A stretch of DNA of 35,956 nucleotides from JAGWRI01 sp035700805. Its GTDB lineage: Bacteria > Gemmatimonadota > Gemmatimonadetes > Gemmatimonadales > Gemmatimonadaceae. Of this stretch, positions 16,269-24,611 are shown piece by piece. The notes under the pieces are model-generated. The model ran no database searches. It worked only from the letters and a program-made list of their open reading frames with translations, and had not been told where the DNA came from. Positions within the stretch are counted from its first letter, which is position 1; every line of letters starts with the position of its first letter. The position numbers and the translations under genes were made by a program. The stretch covers positions 1 through 35,956 of the forward strand of contig DASSOG010000058.1 of NCBI GenBank assembly GCA_035700805.1, written 5' to 3'.

Positions 16269-16913
16269 ATGCCGGTGATTACCGCGCTGGTGCCGCACCC
16301 GCGCAAGGCGGGCCGCGTGGACGTGCTGGTGGATGGGCGCTCGGCGGGCGCCGTGCCCGCGGATGCCGTGGCGAGGCTGGGGCTGCACGTGGGTGGGGAC
16401 TTCGGCGCGGTTCAGACGGCTGTCGAGCAGGAGTGCGCGCTCCTGGCGGCGTGGGACCGTGCGACCGGGTTGCTCGCCGCGCGCGCGCGGGGACGCACCG
16501 AGCTGCGTCGCCTGATGCTCCGCCGGGGGGTGGCGGTGGAGCACGTTGATCCCGTGCTGGACCGGCTGGAGCACGCGGGCTACCTGAACGACGTCGAGTT
16601 CGCGCGGGAGTTCGCGCGCTCGCGGCTGGTGAGCGGCGGGCAGGCCAGGCGACGGGTGCAGCAGGAATTGCTGCGGCGTGGCGTGGCACGCGACACCGTC
16701 GACGAGGCCATCGGGCAGGTGCTCGCGGACGAAGCGGTGGATGGCACGAGCGCGGCTGAACGCCTGGCGCGGCGAAAGCTGCGCAGCCTGACCCGCTGCG
16801 ATGAGGGAACGCGTCGCCGCCGGCTGTATGGGTTCCTGGCGCGGCGGGGCTTTGAGGGCGATGAGATCCGCGAAGTGATGGCTCGGCTGGGGGAGGAACT
16901 GCAGGGCGAGTGA
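16269..16913 (+). CDS. recX: Regulatory protein RecX
   Basis: The protein has 214 residues from ATG 16269, which begins MPVITALVPHPRKAGRVDVLVDG as family members do. An in-frame ATG at 16161 would add 36 basic residues unlike any domain and would place the inverted repeat inside the coding region. The protein consists of RecX-type three-helix repeats (LRRLMLRRGVAVEHVDPVLDRLEHAGYLNDVEFAREFARSR; RRRVQQELLRRGVARDTVDEAI; RRLYGFLARRGFEGDEIREVM). RecX caps or blocks RecA filaments and inhibits strand exchange. The identity of the repeats and the position directly behind recA make the call firm. alaS follows 72 bp later. Confidence 0.9.
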   Translation: MPVITALVPHPRKAGRVDVLVDGRSAGAVPADAVARLGLHVGGDFGAVQTAVEQECALLAAWDRATGLLAARARGRTELRRLMLRRGVAVEHVDPVLDRLEHAGYLNDVEFAREFARSRLVSGGQARRRVQQELLRRGVARDTVDEAIGQVLADEAVDGTSAAERLARRKLRSLTRCDEGTRRRRLYGFLARRGFEGDEIREVMARLGEELQGE

Positions 16914-16972
16914 GACCGGGGGCGCGGGGCCACGAGCCCACGCGCGCCCTGCGTCCCGCAGTTGTCCGGCTG

Positions 16973-16978
16973 TATATT
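16973..16978 (+). promoter_or_regulatory. -10 hexamer of alaS, leaderless-type
   Basis: TATATT at 16973-16978 ends 7 nt before the alaS ATG (16986), and the intervening CTTGCGG contains no Shine-Dalgarno. With usual start-site spacing the mRNA would begin at or next to the ATG. The -35 region (around 16949-16954, CTGCGT at 18-nt spacing) is poor. Confidence 0.5.
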
Positions 16979-16985
16979 CTTGCGG

Positions 16986-19805
16986 ATGCCGCGCCCCCTG
17001 TCCGCCCCCGACATTCGAGAGCGATTCCTGGCGTATTTCGAGCGCCAGCAGCACGTGCGCCGTCCCAGTTCATCGCTGGTGCCGGCGGACGATCCCACGC
17101 TGCTGTTCACGAACGCGGGGATGGTGCAGTTCAAGCGCGTCTTCCTGGGCATGGAAGAGCCGCCCGGCGGCCGCCGGCGCGCGACCACCGCGCAGAAGTG
17201 CGTCCGGGCCGGTGGCAAGCACAATGACCTGGAACAGGTGGGGCACACCGCGCGGCACCACACGTTCTTCGAGATGCTGGGCAATTTCTCGTTCGGCGAC
17301 TACTTCAAGCCCGAGGCCATCCGCTTTGCCTGGGAGTTCGTGACGGGGCGGGTGGAAGATGGGAACCTGGGCATCGACCCCGCGCACGTGCGCGTCTCGG
17401 TGTTCCGCGACGACGCCGAGGCGCGCGAGCTCTGGAAGCAGGTGGCCGGGCTTCCCGATTCGCGCATCTACGGACTGGACGAGCAGGACAACTTCTGGCA
17501 GATGGCCGACACGGGGCCGTGCGGGCCATGTTCGGAGTTGTATGTAGACCTGGCGCACCTGACCGGGGACTGGCGATTTCCCGATGGCGCCACCGGCGAG
17601 TGGACCGACCTGGAGCGCACGGAGTTCTCCACCGAGGCGTTCGTGGCCGGCGCCGAGGCGGGGCGGTTCCTGGAAATATGGAACCTGGTATTCATGCAGT
17701 TCGACCGGCAGGCCGACGGCACGCTCCAGCCGCTGCCTCGGCCCTCGGTGGACACCGGCGCCGGCCTGGAACGCATTGCCGCCGTGCTCCAGGGCGTGAC
17801 CAGCAACTACCACACGGACCTCTTCGCGCCGCTGATCCAGGCCGTGGAGCAGGTGGTGGGGCTGCCATACCGCGGGCGCCGGGAGGACGCGCCCAGTCGC
17901 ATGCGGGTGCGGGGACGCGACGCGCTGGTGGATCCCGCGTCGTTCCGCGTGCTCGCGGATCACGCGCGCGCGGTGGCGTTCCTGCTGGCCGATGGCGTGT
18001 TTCCCTCCAACGACGGCCGCGGCTACGTGCTGCGTCGCATCCTGCGGCGCGCCGTGCGCCACGCCTGGTTGCTGGGGCGCGAGGAGCCGACGCTGGTGCA
18101 CGTGGTCCAGCAGGTCATCAACACGATGGCGGGGGCGTATCCCGAGCTCCGCACGCGCTCGGCGCACCTGCTGGAGACCACGCGGCTGGAGGAGGAATCC
18201 TTTCTGGCCACCATCGAGGGCGGGCTCGCGCGGTTTGAGCAGCTCGCGCCTGAGAGCGGGACGCAGCTGGGTTCGAAGATCCGCGGGACGATCAGCGGGG
18301 AGGATGCCTTCCGCCTGTACGACACTTTTGGCTTTCCCATCGACCTCACCGAACTGATGGCGCGCGAGCGCGGCTACCTGGTGGACTCGGCGGGGTTCAA
18401 CGCCGCGCTCGAGGCGCAGCGCACCCGGTCCAAGGAAGAGCGGAAGTCGCGTCGCATCACGGTGCAGGCGCACGAGCTGGACGACGCGGCCGAGTGGAGC
18501 GTGGCGCCGGGCGCCGCGGTGCAGGACGTGGCGTTCGTGGGCTACGACCGGGTGGAGATCGAGACCCAGGTGACGGCCGTCCTGCGCATGCAGGACGGGC
18601 GCGTGGCCGTGCTCCTGCGTGAGTCGCCGTTCTACGCGGAGTCGGGTGGGCAGGTGTCCGATCACGGGGAGATCGTGGGCGACGGATGGCGCGTGGACGT
18701 GGAAGACGTGCGCAAGGTGTCGGGCCGGCCAGCGGCCGTGGGGACGCTCACCGGGACGCTGGCGTTCGGGCCGGTGACGGCCCGCGTGCCGGGCATGCGG
18801 CGCCTGGACACGGCGCGCAACCACACCGCGACGCACCTGCTGCATGCGGCGCTGCGCCAGGTGCTGGGCGATGCGGTGCACCAGGCCGGATCGCTGGTGG
18901 CGCCGGAGCGGCTGCGATTTGACTTTACGCATCATGGCCCGGTGAGCGCCGCGAAGCTGGCGGAGATCCAGGCCATCGTGAACGCGCGCATCTGGGAGGC
19001 CCTGCCCGTGACGACGCGCGAGATGGCCTATGCCGAGGCGCGCGCCACGGGCGCGATGGCGCTGTTTGGCGAGAAGTACGGCGACGTGGTGCGGGTGGTG
19101 TCGGTGCCGGGCTTCTCGATGGAGCTGTGTGGTGGTACGCACGTGCGCAACACGGCGGAGATCGGACTATTTGAGATCGTGCATGAGACCGGCGTGGCGT
19201 CGGGCGTGCGGCGCGTGGAGGCGGTGACGGGCCCGGGAGCCCACGCCCACCTGCAGCAGCAGGCGCAGGCGCTGCAGCACACGGCGGAGTTGCTCAAGGT
19301 GTCGGTGGACGGCGTGGAGAAGCGTGTGCACGCGCTCCTGGACGAGCGGAAGGCGCTGGAGAAGCGCCTGTCGGATGTGCTGCGCGGCGGCGGCGACCAG
19401 ATGGAGCAGTGGCTGGCGGAGGCCGAGTCCCTGAACGGCGGCAAGGGCGGCGCGGCCGGTGCGGGAGGCGCGCGCTTTGTGGGGCGGATGGTGCTGGCGG
19501 CGGACGCCAGGGAGCTGCAGACTCTGGGGGACGCATTGCGGGAACGGCTCGGCTCCGGCGTGGGCGTACTGGCCGCGGTGTTCGGCGATGGCAAGGCCAC
19601 GATGCTCGCGGTGGCCACCGACGACCTGGTGAAGCGCGGCGTGAACGCCGGCGCCCTGGTGAAGGAGCTGGCCGCGCTGGCCGGTGGGCGGGGCGGGGGC
19701 AAGGCCCACATGGCGCAGGCCGGCATTCCCGAAGCGTCCGGGCTGGAGCGCGCCCTGGCCCAGGCGCCGCTGGCGGCCCGCCGGCTGGTTGAGCAGGCCA
19801 AGTGA
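16986..19805 (+). CDS. alaS: Alanyl-tRNA synthetase
   Basis: The protein has 939 residues. The class II catalytic domain carries HHTFFEMLGNFSFGDYFK (about 91-108), NFWQMADTGPCGPCSEL and TGAGLERIAAVLQG. A tRNA-binding helical domain comes next. The editing domain has the zinc ligands in RNHTATHLLH (about 610) and CGGTH (about 715). The C-Ala domain ends with GGRGGGKAHMAQAG. It charges tRNA-Ala and hydrolyses mischarged Ser/Gly-tRNA. The ATG at 16986 gives the usual short N-terminus (PRPLSAPDIRERFLAYFE); the upstream GTG at 16962 would overlap the -10 element. The recA-recX-alaS order is common. The following gene overlaps its stop codon. Confidence 0.97.
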   Translation: MPRPLSAPDIRERFLAYFERQQHVRRPSSSLVPADDPTLLFTNAGMVQFKRVFLGMEEPPGGRRRATTAQKCVRAGGKHNDLEQVGHTARHHTFFEMLGNFSFGDYFKPEAIRFAWEFVTGRVEDGNLGIDPAHVRVSVFRDDAEARELWKQVAGLPDSRIYGLDEQDNFWQMADTGPCGPCSELYVDLAHLTGDWRFPDGATGEWTDLERTEFSTEAFVAGAEAGRFLEIWNLVFMQFDRQADGTLQPLPRPSVDTGAGLERIAAVLQGVTSNYHTDLFAPLIQAVEQVVGLPYRGRREDAPSRMRVRGRDALVDPASFRVLADHARAVAFLLADGVFPSNDGRGYVLRRILRRAVRHAWLLGREEPTLVHVVQQVINTMAGAYPELRTRSAHLLETTRLEEESFLATIEGGLARFEQLAPESGTQLGSKIRGTISGEDAFRLYDTFGFPIDLTELMARERGYLVDSAGFNAALEAQRTRSKEERKSRRITVQAHELDDAAEWSVAPGAAVQDVAFVGYDRVEIETQVTAVLRMQDGRVAVLLRESPFYAESGGQVSDHGEIVGDGWRVDVEDVRKVSGRPAAVGTLTGTLAFGPVTARVPGMRRLDTARNHTATHLLHAALRQVLGDAVHQAGSLVAPERLRFDFTHHGPVSAAKLAEIQAIVNARIWEALPVTTREMAYAEARATGAMALFGEKYGDVVRVVSVPGFSMELCGGTHVRNTAEIGLFEIVHETGVASGVRRVEAVTGPGAHAHLQQQAQALQHTAELLKVSVDGVEKRVHALLDERKALEKRLSDVLRGGGDQMEQWLAEAESLNGGKGGAAGAGGARFVGRMVLAADARELQTLGDALRERLGSGVGVLAAVFGDGKATMLAVATDDLVKRGVNAGALVKELAALAGGRGGGKAHMAQAGIPEASGLERALAQAPLAARRLVEQAK

Positions 19806-20140
19806 CGGTCGGCGACTGGCTGGGCACGCGGACGCCCCCGCTTCCGCCAACGGCCCTGGCCGAGCGGGTGCGGAGCGCACTGGGCGCGCGGTGGGACGCG
19901 GACGAACGCGAGGTGCACGACGCCTGCGAGGCGGCGGCCGAGGAGCTGCTGGCCGCGTTGCTGGCGCGACGCGAGACCGGGCGTGAATCCGCGCTGGACC
20001 TGCTGGCCGCGGACGCCCTCACGACTTACGCCTTTGAATATGCGGCGGTAGCCGGGCGGAACCTGGACGTGGACAGCGCGGCGGCCATGCGGCGGATCGC
20101 GGCCCTCGGTGCCCGGTACGCGAGGGCGGTCGTCGCGTGA
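19802..20140 (+). CDS. Small helical protein of unknown function
   Basis: The protein has 112 residues, and its GTG overlaps the alaS stop codon (GTGA). It is rich in Ala, Arg, Glu and Leu, predicted mostly alpha-helical, with no signal peptide, membrane segment or cysteine-rich site. Residues 30-60 (WDADEREVHDACEAAAEELLAALLARRETG) and 70-112 look like two amphipathic helical hairpins. I recognise no family. Coupling to alaS and codon use like its neighbours support expression, but the composition is also what a spurious high-GC frame can give. The lack of a competing frame over this interval favours a real gene. Confidence 0.6.
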   Translation: MTVGDWLGTRTPPLPPTALAERVRSALGARWDADEREVHDACEAAAEELLAALLARRETGRESALDLLAADALTTYAFEYAAVAGRNLDVDSAAAMRRIAALGARYARAVVA

Positions 20141-20161
20141 GGGGGCCGGGATGGGCGCGCC

Positions 20162-20932
20162 ATGATTGACATCCATTCGCACCTGCTGCCGGGCGTGGAC
20201 GATGGATCCCGGTCCATCGAGGAATCGCTACCGGTGTTGCAGCGGTTCGGCGACGGGGGCGTGGAGGTGCTGGTCTGCACCCCGCACCTGATGGCGTCGG
20301 CCGCCGCGGAGGCGCCGTACGAGAAGCATCAGGAAATCCTGAAGGGCCTGCGGGCCGCGGCGCCCGCCGTGCCGGAGCTCAAGCTGGGCTGGGAGATCAT
20401 GCTGGACCGCCCCGGCGTGGACCTGACCGACCCGCGGCTGGGGCTGGGCGGGTCCAAGGCCGTGCTGGTGGAGTGGGCGCGCATGACCATCCCGCCGCGA
20501 TCGTCGGAGGAGCTGTTCCGGCTGCGCATGAGCGGCATCGTGCCGGTGCTGGCGCACCCCGAGCGGTACGCGGGGTGTACCGTGGAGCACGTGGCCGACT
20601 GGCGGCGCGTGGGGGCGGTGATCCAGCTTGACGGGGCGGGGCTGCTGGGCAACCACCAGATGGCGGAACTCTCGCGGCAGATCCTGGCGCGGGGCCTGGC
20701 CGACCTGATTGCCAGCGACAACCACGGTGATTCACGATCCCTGATGGCCGTGCGCGACTGGCTGCTGGAAGTGGGCGCGCCGGAGCAGGCGGCAATGCTC
20801 ACGCGCGACAACGCGGCGCGCCTGCTGGCGGATGAGCCGGTGCGCGCCGTGCCGCCGCTGGAGTTCCGCAAGGGGGCGCTGGCGCGGTTGAAGGAACTCG
20901 TATTGGGGCGCGGCCGGACGGCGCGCGCCTGA
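20162..20932 (+). CDS. CpsB/YwqE-type PHP-domain tyrosine-protein phosphatase
   Basis: The 256-residue protein opens with the metal-binding signature MIDIHSHLLPGVDDG (HxH at 4-6), followed by VLVCTPHLM, the acidic segment GWEIMLDRPG, PVLAHPERY and LIASDNHGD. These are the conserved metal ligands of the CpsB/CapC/YwqE phosphatase group of the PHP superfamily. Family members are Mn-dependent protein-tyrosine phosphatases that dephosphorylate bacterial tyrosine kinases controlling capsule or exopolysaccharide export. No polysaccharide operon or BY-kinase is in the window, so the partner is unknown. The gene starts 21 bp after the previous one and precedes gmhA by 27 bp, a loose link to surface carbohydrate. 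Confidence 0.85.
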   Translation: MIDIHSHLLPGVDDGSRSIEESLPVLQRFGDGGVEVLVCTPHLMASAAAEAPYEKHQEILKGLRAAAPAVPELKLGWEIMLDRPGVDLTDPRLGLGGSKAVLVEWARMTIPPRSSEELFRLRMSGIVPVLAHPERYAGCTVEHVADWRRVGAVIQLDGAGLLGNHQMAELSRQILARGLADLIASDNHGDSRSLMAVRDWLLEVGAPEQAAMLTRDNAARLLADEPVRAVPPLEFRKGALARLKELVLGRGRTARA

Positions 20933-20959
20933 GCGGGTCACCGTGAACGGGGGCAATAC

Positions 20960-21535
20960 GTGACAGGCAAGGCGACTGGTGAATTCGCAACCGCCCTGGC
21001 GGCCGTGGCCGAGACCGCGACCCGCGTCGCCCAGACCATGGGGCCGGAGCTGGACGTGGCCCTTGGCATGGTGCGCGACACCGTCAGGGCCGGCGGCACG
21101 CTCTTCTTTTGCGGCAACGGCGGCAGCGCCGCCGACGCCCAGCACATGGCCACCGAGTACGTGGTGCGGTACATGCGCAACCGGCGCGCGTATCCGGCCG
21201 TGGCCCTCACCACCGACACGTCACTGCTCACGGCGGCCGGGAATGACCTGGGCTTCGACTCGATCTTCGCTCGGCAGGTGGAGGCGCTGGCCAAGCCGGG
21301 CGACCTGCTGGTCATCCACTCCACCAGCGGCAATTCGCCGAATGTGCTGCGCGCGGCGGAGGCGGCCCATGCCGCCGGCGTGCGCGTGCTGGCGTTCTCG
21401 GCGCGCGACGGCGGCGCCCTGCGCGCCCTGGCCGACCATTCGGTGGTCATCCCCACGGATCGCACCGACCGGGCGCAGGAGCTGCACCTGTGCATCGAGC
21501 ACGTGATCTGCGACCTGGTGGAGCGTGAGCTGTGA
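20960..21535 (+). CDS. gmhA: Sedoheptulose-7-phosphate isomerase (SIS family)
   Basis: The 191-residue protein is the size of GmhA. The N-terminal helix pair is followed by the signature FFCGNGGSAADAQHMATEYVVRY, which holds the SIS phosphate loop and the His and Glu of the active-site zinc. Other landmarks are LTTDTSLLTAAGNDLGFDSIFARQVEAL, the phosphate-binding HSTSGNSPNVL and the closing AQELHLCIEHVICDLVE with further active-site residues. The enzyme converts sedoheptulose 7-phosphate to D-glycero-D-manno-heptose 7-phosphate, the first step of ADP-heptose synthesis for LPS inner core or S-layer glycan. The GTG start lies 27 bp after the phosphatase gene. rfaE1, acting on its product, lies at 28215-29231 on the other strand. 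Confidence 0.9.
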   Translation: MTGKATGEFATALAAVAETATRVAQTMGPELDVALGMVRDTVRAGGTLFFCGNGGSAADAQHMATEYVVRYMRNRRAYPAVALTTDTSLLTAAGNDLGFDSIFARQVEALAKPGDLLVIHSTSGNSPNVLRAAEAAHAAGVRVLAFSARDGGALRALADHSVVIPTDRTDRAQELHLCIEHVICDLVEREL

Positions 21536-22287
21536 TGGACCTGTCCGGCAAGTGCGCGCTCGTGACGGGTGGCTCGCGCGGGATTGGCGCGGCCACGGTG
21601 CTGCTGCTGGCGGAGTGCGGCGCCGACGTGGTGCTGGGCTACCATTCGCGGGCGGAGGATGCAGGGCGCGTGGCCGCGCAGGCGCGCGCGCTTGGCGTGC
21701 GGTCGGCGGCCGTTGCCGCGGACATTGCCACGGCGGCCGGGGCGCAGGCGCTGGTGGACGCGGCCGTGCGGGAGCTGGGCGGGCTGGACCTGTTTGTGGG
21801 GAACGCCGGCATCTGGCCAGTGGACGAGGAGCCGGTGTCGGAGATGGGCGACGCGCGGTGGCGCCGCACCATGGCGCAGAACGTGGACGCCATGTTCTTC
21901 ACGTCGCGCGCGGCGGGTCGCGTGCTGCGCGACCACGGTCGCATGGTGCTGGTTGCCAGCACGGCGGGGCAGCGAGGCGAGGCGATGCACGCGGATTACG
22001 CGGCCTCCAAGGGAGCCATGATCTCATTCGTGAAGTCGCTGGCCGTTGAACTCGCGCCGCGCGACATCACCGTGAACAGCGTGGCGCCGGGTTGGGTGGA
22101 CACCGAGATGTGCGTGGTGCCGTTCGCCGACGGGGGCCGGGATCGTATCGCGGCCTCCATTCCCCTGGGTCGCGTGGCCGATCCGCGGGACATCGCGGGG
22201 CCCATTGTCTTCCTCTGCTCAACCCTGGCGCGGCACGTCACGGGTGAGGTGCTGAACGTGAACGGCGGCAGTGTCCTGTGCGGATGA
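21535..22287 (+). CDS. Short-chain dehydrogenase/reductase, FabG-like
   Basis: The 250-residue classical SDR has the cofactor motif TGGSRGIG (residues 10-17), a VLGYHSRAEDAGRVAAQ segment suggesting NADP preference, the structural FVGNAGIWP, and the catalytic Ser (LVASTAGQRG), Tyr and Lys (ADYAASKGAMISF). The C-terminal VAPGWVDTEMC and NVNGGSVL are typical. It reduces a carbonyl or oxidises an alcohol with NAD(P). FabG-like ketoacyl reductase or a sugar-modifying enzyme are both possible, and the substrate cannot be deduced. The ATG shares one base with the gmhA stop codon (TGATG); the GTG codon directly before it is less likely. Confidence 0.85.
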   Translation: MDLSGKCALVTGGSRGIGAATVLLLAECGADVVLGYHSRAEDAGRVAAQARALGVRSAAVAADIATAAGAQALVDAAVRELGGLDLFVGNAGIWPVDEEPVSEMGDARWRRTMAQNVDAMFFTSRAAGRVLRDHGRMVLVASTAGQRGEAMHADYAASKGAMISFVKSLAVELAPRDITVNSVAPGWVDTEMCVVPFADGGRDRIAASIPLGRVADPRDIAGPIVFLCSTLARHVTGEVLNVNGGSVLCG

Positions 22288-22324
22288 ACGTGTCCGGTGA
22301 GTCGGGTGCCAGGGAGCTGGACGC

Positions 22325-23284
22325 GTGATTGTTCTCGTCTTTACCGGGGGCACCATCTCCATGCGCCACAGTCCGGACGCCGGTGGCGCGGTGCCCGCGC
22401 TCTCGGGGCGGGACATCGTGGCCATGGCCCCGGGCATCGAACGCTACGCCGAGTTCGAGGTGGACGATTTTGGCGCCTTCCCGAGTCCGCACATGACCGT
22501 GGATCGCGTCTGGGCGCTGCGCGCCCGGCTGCTGCAGCACCTGGCGCGCCCAGATGTTGATGGAATTGTGATAGCGCATGGCACGGATTCCATGGAGGAG
22601 TCCGCCTACCTGGTCGCGCGCTCGGTGCGCACCGACAAGCCGGTGGTGTTCACGGGGGCCATGCGCACGTCCAGCGACCTGGGGTGGGACGGGCCGGCCA
22701 ACCTGGCGGGCGCGGTGATCACGGCGGCCAGCCCGGACGCGCATGGGCTTGGCGCCATGGTGGTCATGAGCGACTACGTATTCAGCGCCCTTGAGGTGGC
22801 CAAGGTGCACACCCATGCCGTGGATGCGTTCACGAGCCCCGGCTTCGGGCCGCTGGGAATGGTGGATGACGGCCGGCTGGTGCTGTATCGCGTGCCGCGC
22901 ACGCACCAGGCCGCCCTGATGCCGGAGCAGCCCGCCCAGCCCGTGGACATCGTGTACGCATACGCAGGTGCTGATAGCCGCCTGCTCGATGCCGTGTGCG
23001 CGACCGCGCGGGGCGTGGTGGTGGCCGCCATGGGGCGAGGCAACGTGCCACCCGCCATGGCCCGGGGCATCGATCAGTGCCTGGCCGGCGGGCTGCCCGT
23101 GGTGATCACCTCGCGCACCGGACACGGGCGCGTGGGGCCCACGTACGGATACGAGGGTGGCGGACGGCGGCTGTTCGAGGCGGGGGCGCTGCCCGGCGGC
23201 GACCGGCGTCCCACCCAGGCGCGCATTGACCTCATGCTGGCGCTCGGCGCGGGCATTGACCTGCGCACGGTGTTCGATGGCTGA
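22325..23284 (+). CDS. ansA: L-asparaginase, AnsA/type I-II fold
   Basis: The 319-residue protein has both active-site signatures: TGGTIS (7-12) with nucleophile Thr10, and HGTDSMEE with the second catalytic Thr-Asp pair. The supporting motifs VVFTGAMRTSSDLGWDGPANL and AMGRGNVPP are also typical. It hydrolyses L-asparagine to aspartate and ammonia. There is no signal peptide, so a cytoplasmic type I role is likely. The GTG start lies 37 bp after the SDR, and the 3' end overlaps cca by 8 bp. A second, non-homologous asparaginase is encoded at 30314-31303. Confidence 0.9.
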   Translation: MIVLVFTGGTISMRHSPDAGGAVPALSGRDIVAMAPGIERYAEFEVDDFGAFPSPHMTVDRVWALRARLLQHLARPDVDGIVIAHGTDSMEESAYLVARSVRTDKPVVFTGAMRTSSDLGWDGPANLAGAVITAASPDAHGLGAMVVMSDYVFSALEVAKVHTHAVDAFTSPGFGPLGMVDDGRLVLYRVPRTHQAALMPEQPAQPVDIVYAYAGADSRLLDAVCATARGVVVAAMGRGNVPPAMARGIDQCLAGGLPVVITSRTGHGRVGPTYGYEGGGRRLFEAGALPGGDRRPTQARIDLMLALGAGIDLRTVFDG

Positions 23285-24611
23285 CCGCGACGACCTGCGC
23301 AAGCTCCGGCCCCCGAAGCCGGTGCTGGAGATTGCCGACCGGCTGGAGAAGTCCGGCTACGAGACCTGGTGCGTGGGTGGCGCGGTGCGCGATGCGCTGC
23401 TCGACCAGCCACACCTGGACTGGGACCTGGCCACGGCGGCCACGCCCGAGCAGGTGCGCGCGCTGTTCGGGCATCGGCGCACGATTCCCGTGGGCATCGA
23501 GTTCGGCACCGTGGGCGTGCTGGACGACCACAAGACGCTGCACGAGGTGACCACGTTCCGTCGCGACGTGCACACGGACGGCCGGCACGCGGAGGTGGAG
23601 TTCGGCGCCTCGCTGGACGAAGACCTGGCGCGCCGGGATTTCACCATCAATGCCATTGCGTACTCGCCGCGTCAGGAACAGCTCCGCGATCCGTATGGCG
23701 GGCGGGAAGATCTCAAGCGGGGCGTGGTGCGGGCCGTCGGTCATCCGGACGATCGCATGCGGGAGGACCGGCTGCGCGTGCTGCGCGCCATCCGGTTTGC
23801 CGCGCGTTTCAACTTCGAGATAGACGCGGCCACCTGGCGCGCCATGGTGGCCAGCGCGCCGTACCTGTCGCGACTTTCGCCGGAGCGGGTGAAGCAGGAA
23901 CTCGAGAAGACCATGGACCAGGTGGCGCGGCCCAGTCGCGCCCTGATGCGCTGGCGCGAGTCGGGGGCGCTGGCGGCGCTTGTGCCCTCGCTGGGCGGGG
24001 TGTCGGACGACACGCTGCGCGCCCTCGACTGCCTGGCCCAGCCCGGCCTGCGTCAGCGTCCCAACCGGCGCATCCATCGGCTGGCGCTGCTGTTCAGCGA
24101 GGTGCCCGCCTCGCGGGAGGGGCTGCCCGCGGCCCTGGTAGCGTTGCGGATGTCCAAGATGGACATGAACTGGATCGTCGCGCTCGTGCAGCGGTGGCAG
24201 TCCCTTGGCGACGTCGTGGGGCAGGCGCTGCAATCGGACACGCCGGTGCCTGACGCGCAGGTGCGGCGCTGGGTGGCCGCCTTTGGACGCCTGCACCTCG
24301 GGGGGTTCTTCCGGATTGCGAGCGCGCGGTGGGCCATCGCCCGGGAGCATGGCGCGGCGCCCGCCGCCGCGCGGGTGAACGCGCTGTACCGCCGAGCCCT
24401 GCGCGCCGCGTTTCGGGATCCCGTGGACCTGCGGGACCTGGCGATTGACGGCGACGACCTTCGGCGCGCCGGGGTGCCGCCCGGTCCGCGCGTGGGACGC
24501 GTGCTGCAGGAGCTGCTGGACTGGGTGCTCGAAGATCCGGCGCGCAATACGCCGGCCGAGCTGATGAAGCGGGCGCGTGCGCTGGCGTCTCACCAGGGCG
24601 AGGAAGCGTGA
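23277..24611 (+). CDS. cca: CCA-adding tRNA nucleotidyltransferase / poly(A) polymerase family
   Basis: The 444-residue protein has a class II nucleotidyltransferase head: CVGGAVRDALLDQPHLDWDLAT supplies the GG loop and the DxD metal pair, and RRDFTINAIAY follows. The neck is LRVLRAIRFAARFNFEID, with LSPERVKQELEKTM as the family's helical region. The C-terminal half is helical, without a visible HD motif. It repairs or adds 3' CCA to tRNAs. Both tRNA genes in this window lack an encoded CCA, so such an activity is required. CCA-adding versus A-adding or poly(A) polymerase specificity is not resolved. The ATG at 23277 overlaps the ansA end, and the stop overlaps the rarA GTG. Confidence 0.9.
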   Translation: MADRDDLRKLRPPKPVLEIADRLEKSGYETWCVGGAVRDALLDQPHLDWDLATAATPEQVRALFGHRRTIPVGIEFGTVGVLDDHKTLHEVTTFRRDVHTDGRHAEVEFGASLDEDLARRDFTINAIAYSPRQEQLRDPYGGREDLKRGVVRAVGHPDDRMREDRLRVLRAIRFAARFNFEIDAATWRAMVASAPYLSRLSPERVKQELEKTMDQVARPSRALMRWRESGALAALVPSLGGVSDDTLRALDCLAQPGLRQRPNRRIHRLALLFSEVPASREGLPAALVALRMSKMDMNWIVALVQRWQSLGDVVGQALQSDTPVPDAQVRRWVAAFGRLHLGGFFRIASARWAIAREHGAAPAAARVNALYRRALRAAFRDPVDLRDLAIDGDDLRRAGVPPGPRVGRVLQELLDWVLEDPARNTPAELMKRARALASHQGEEA

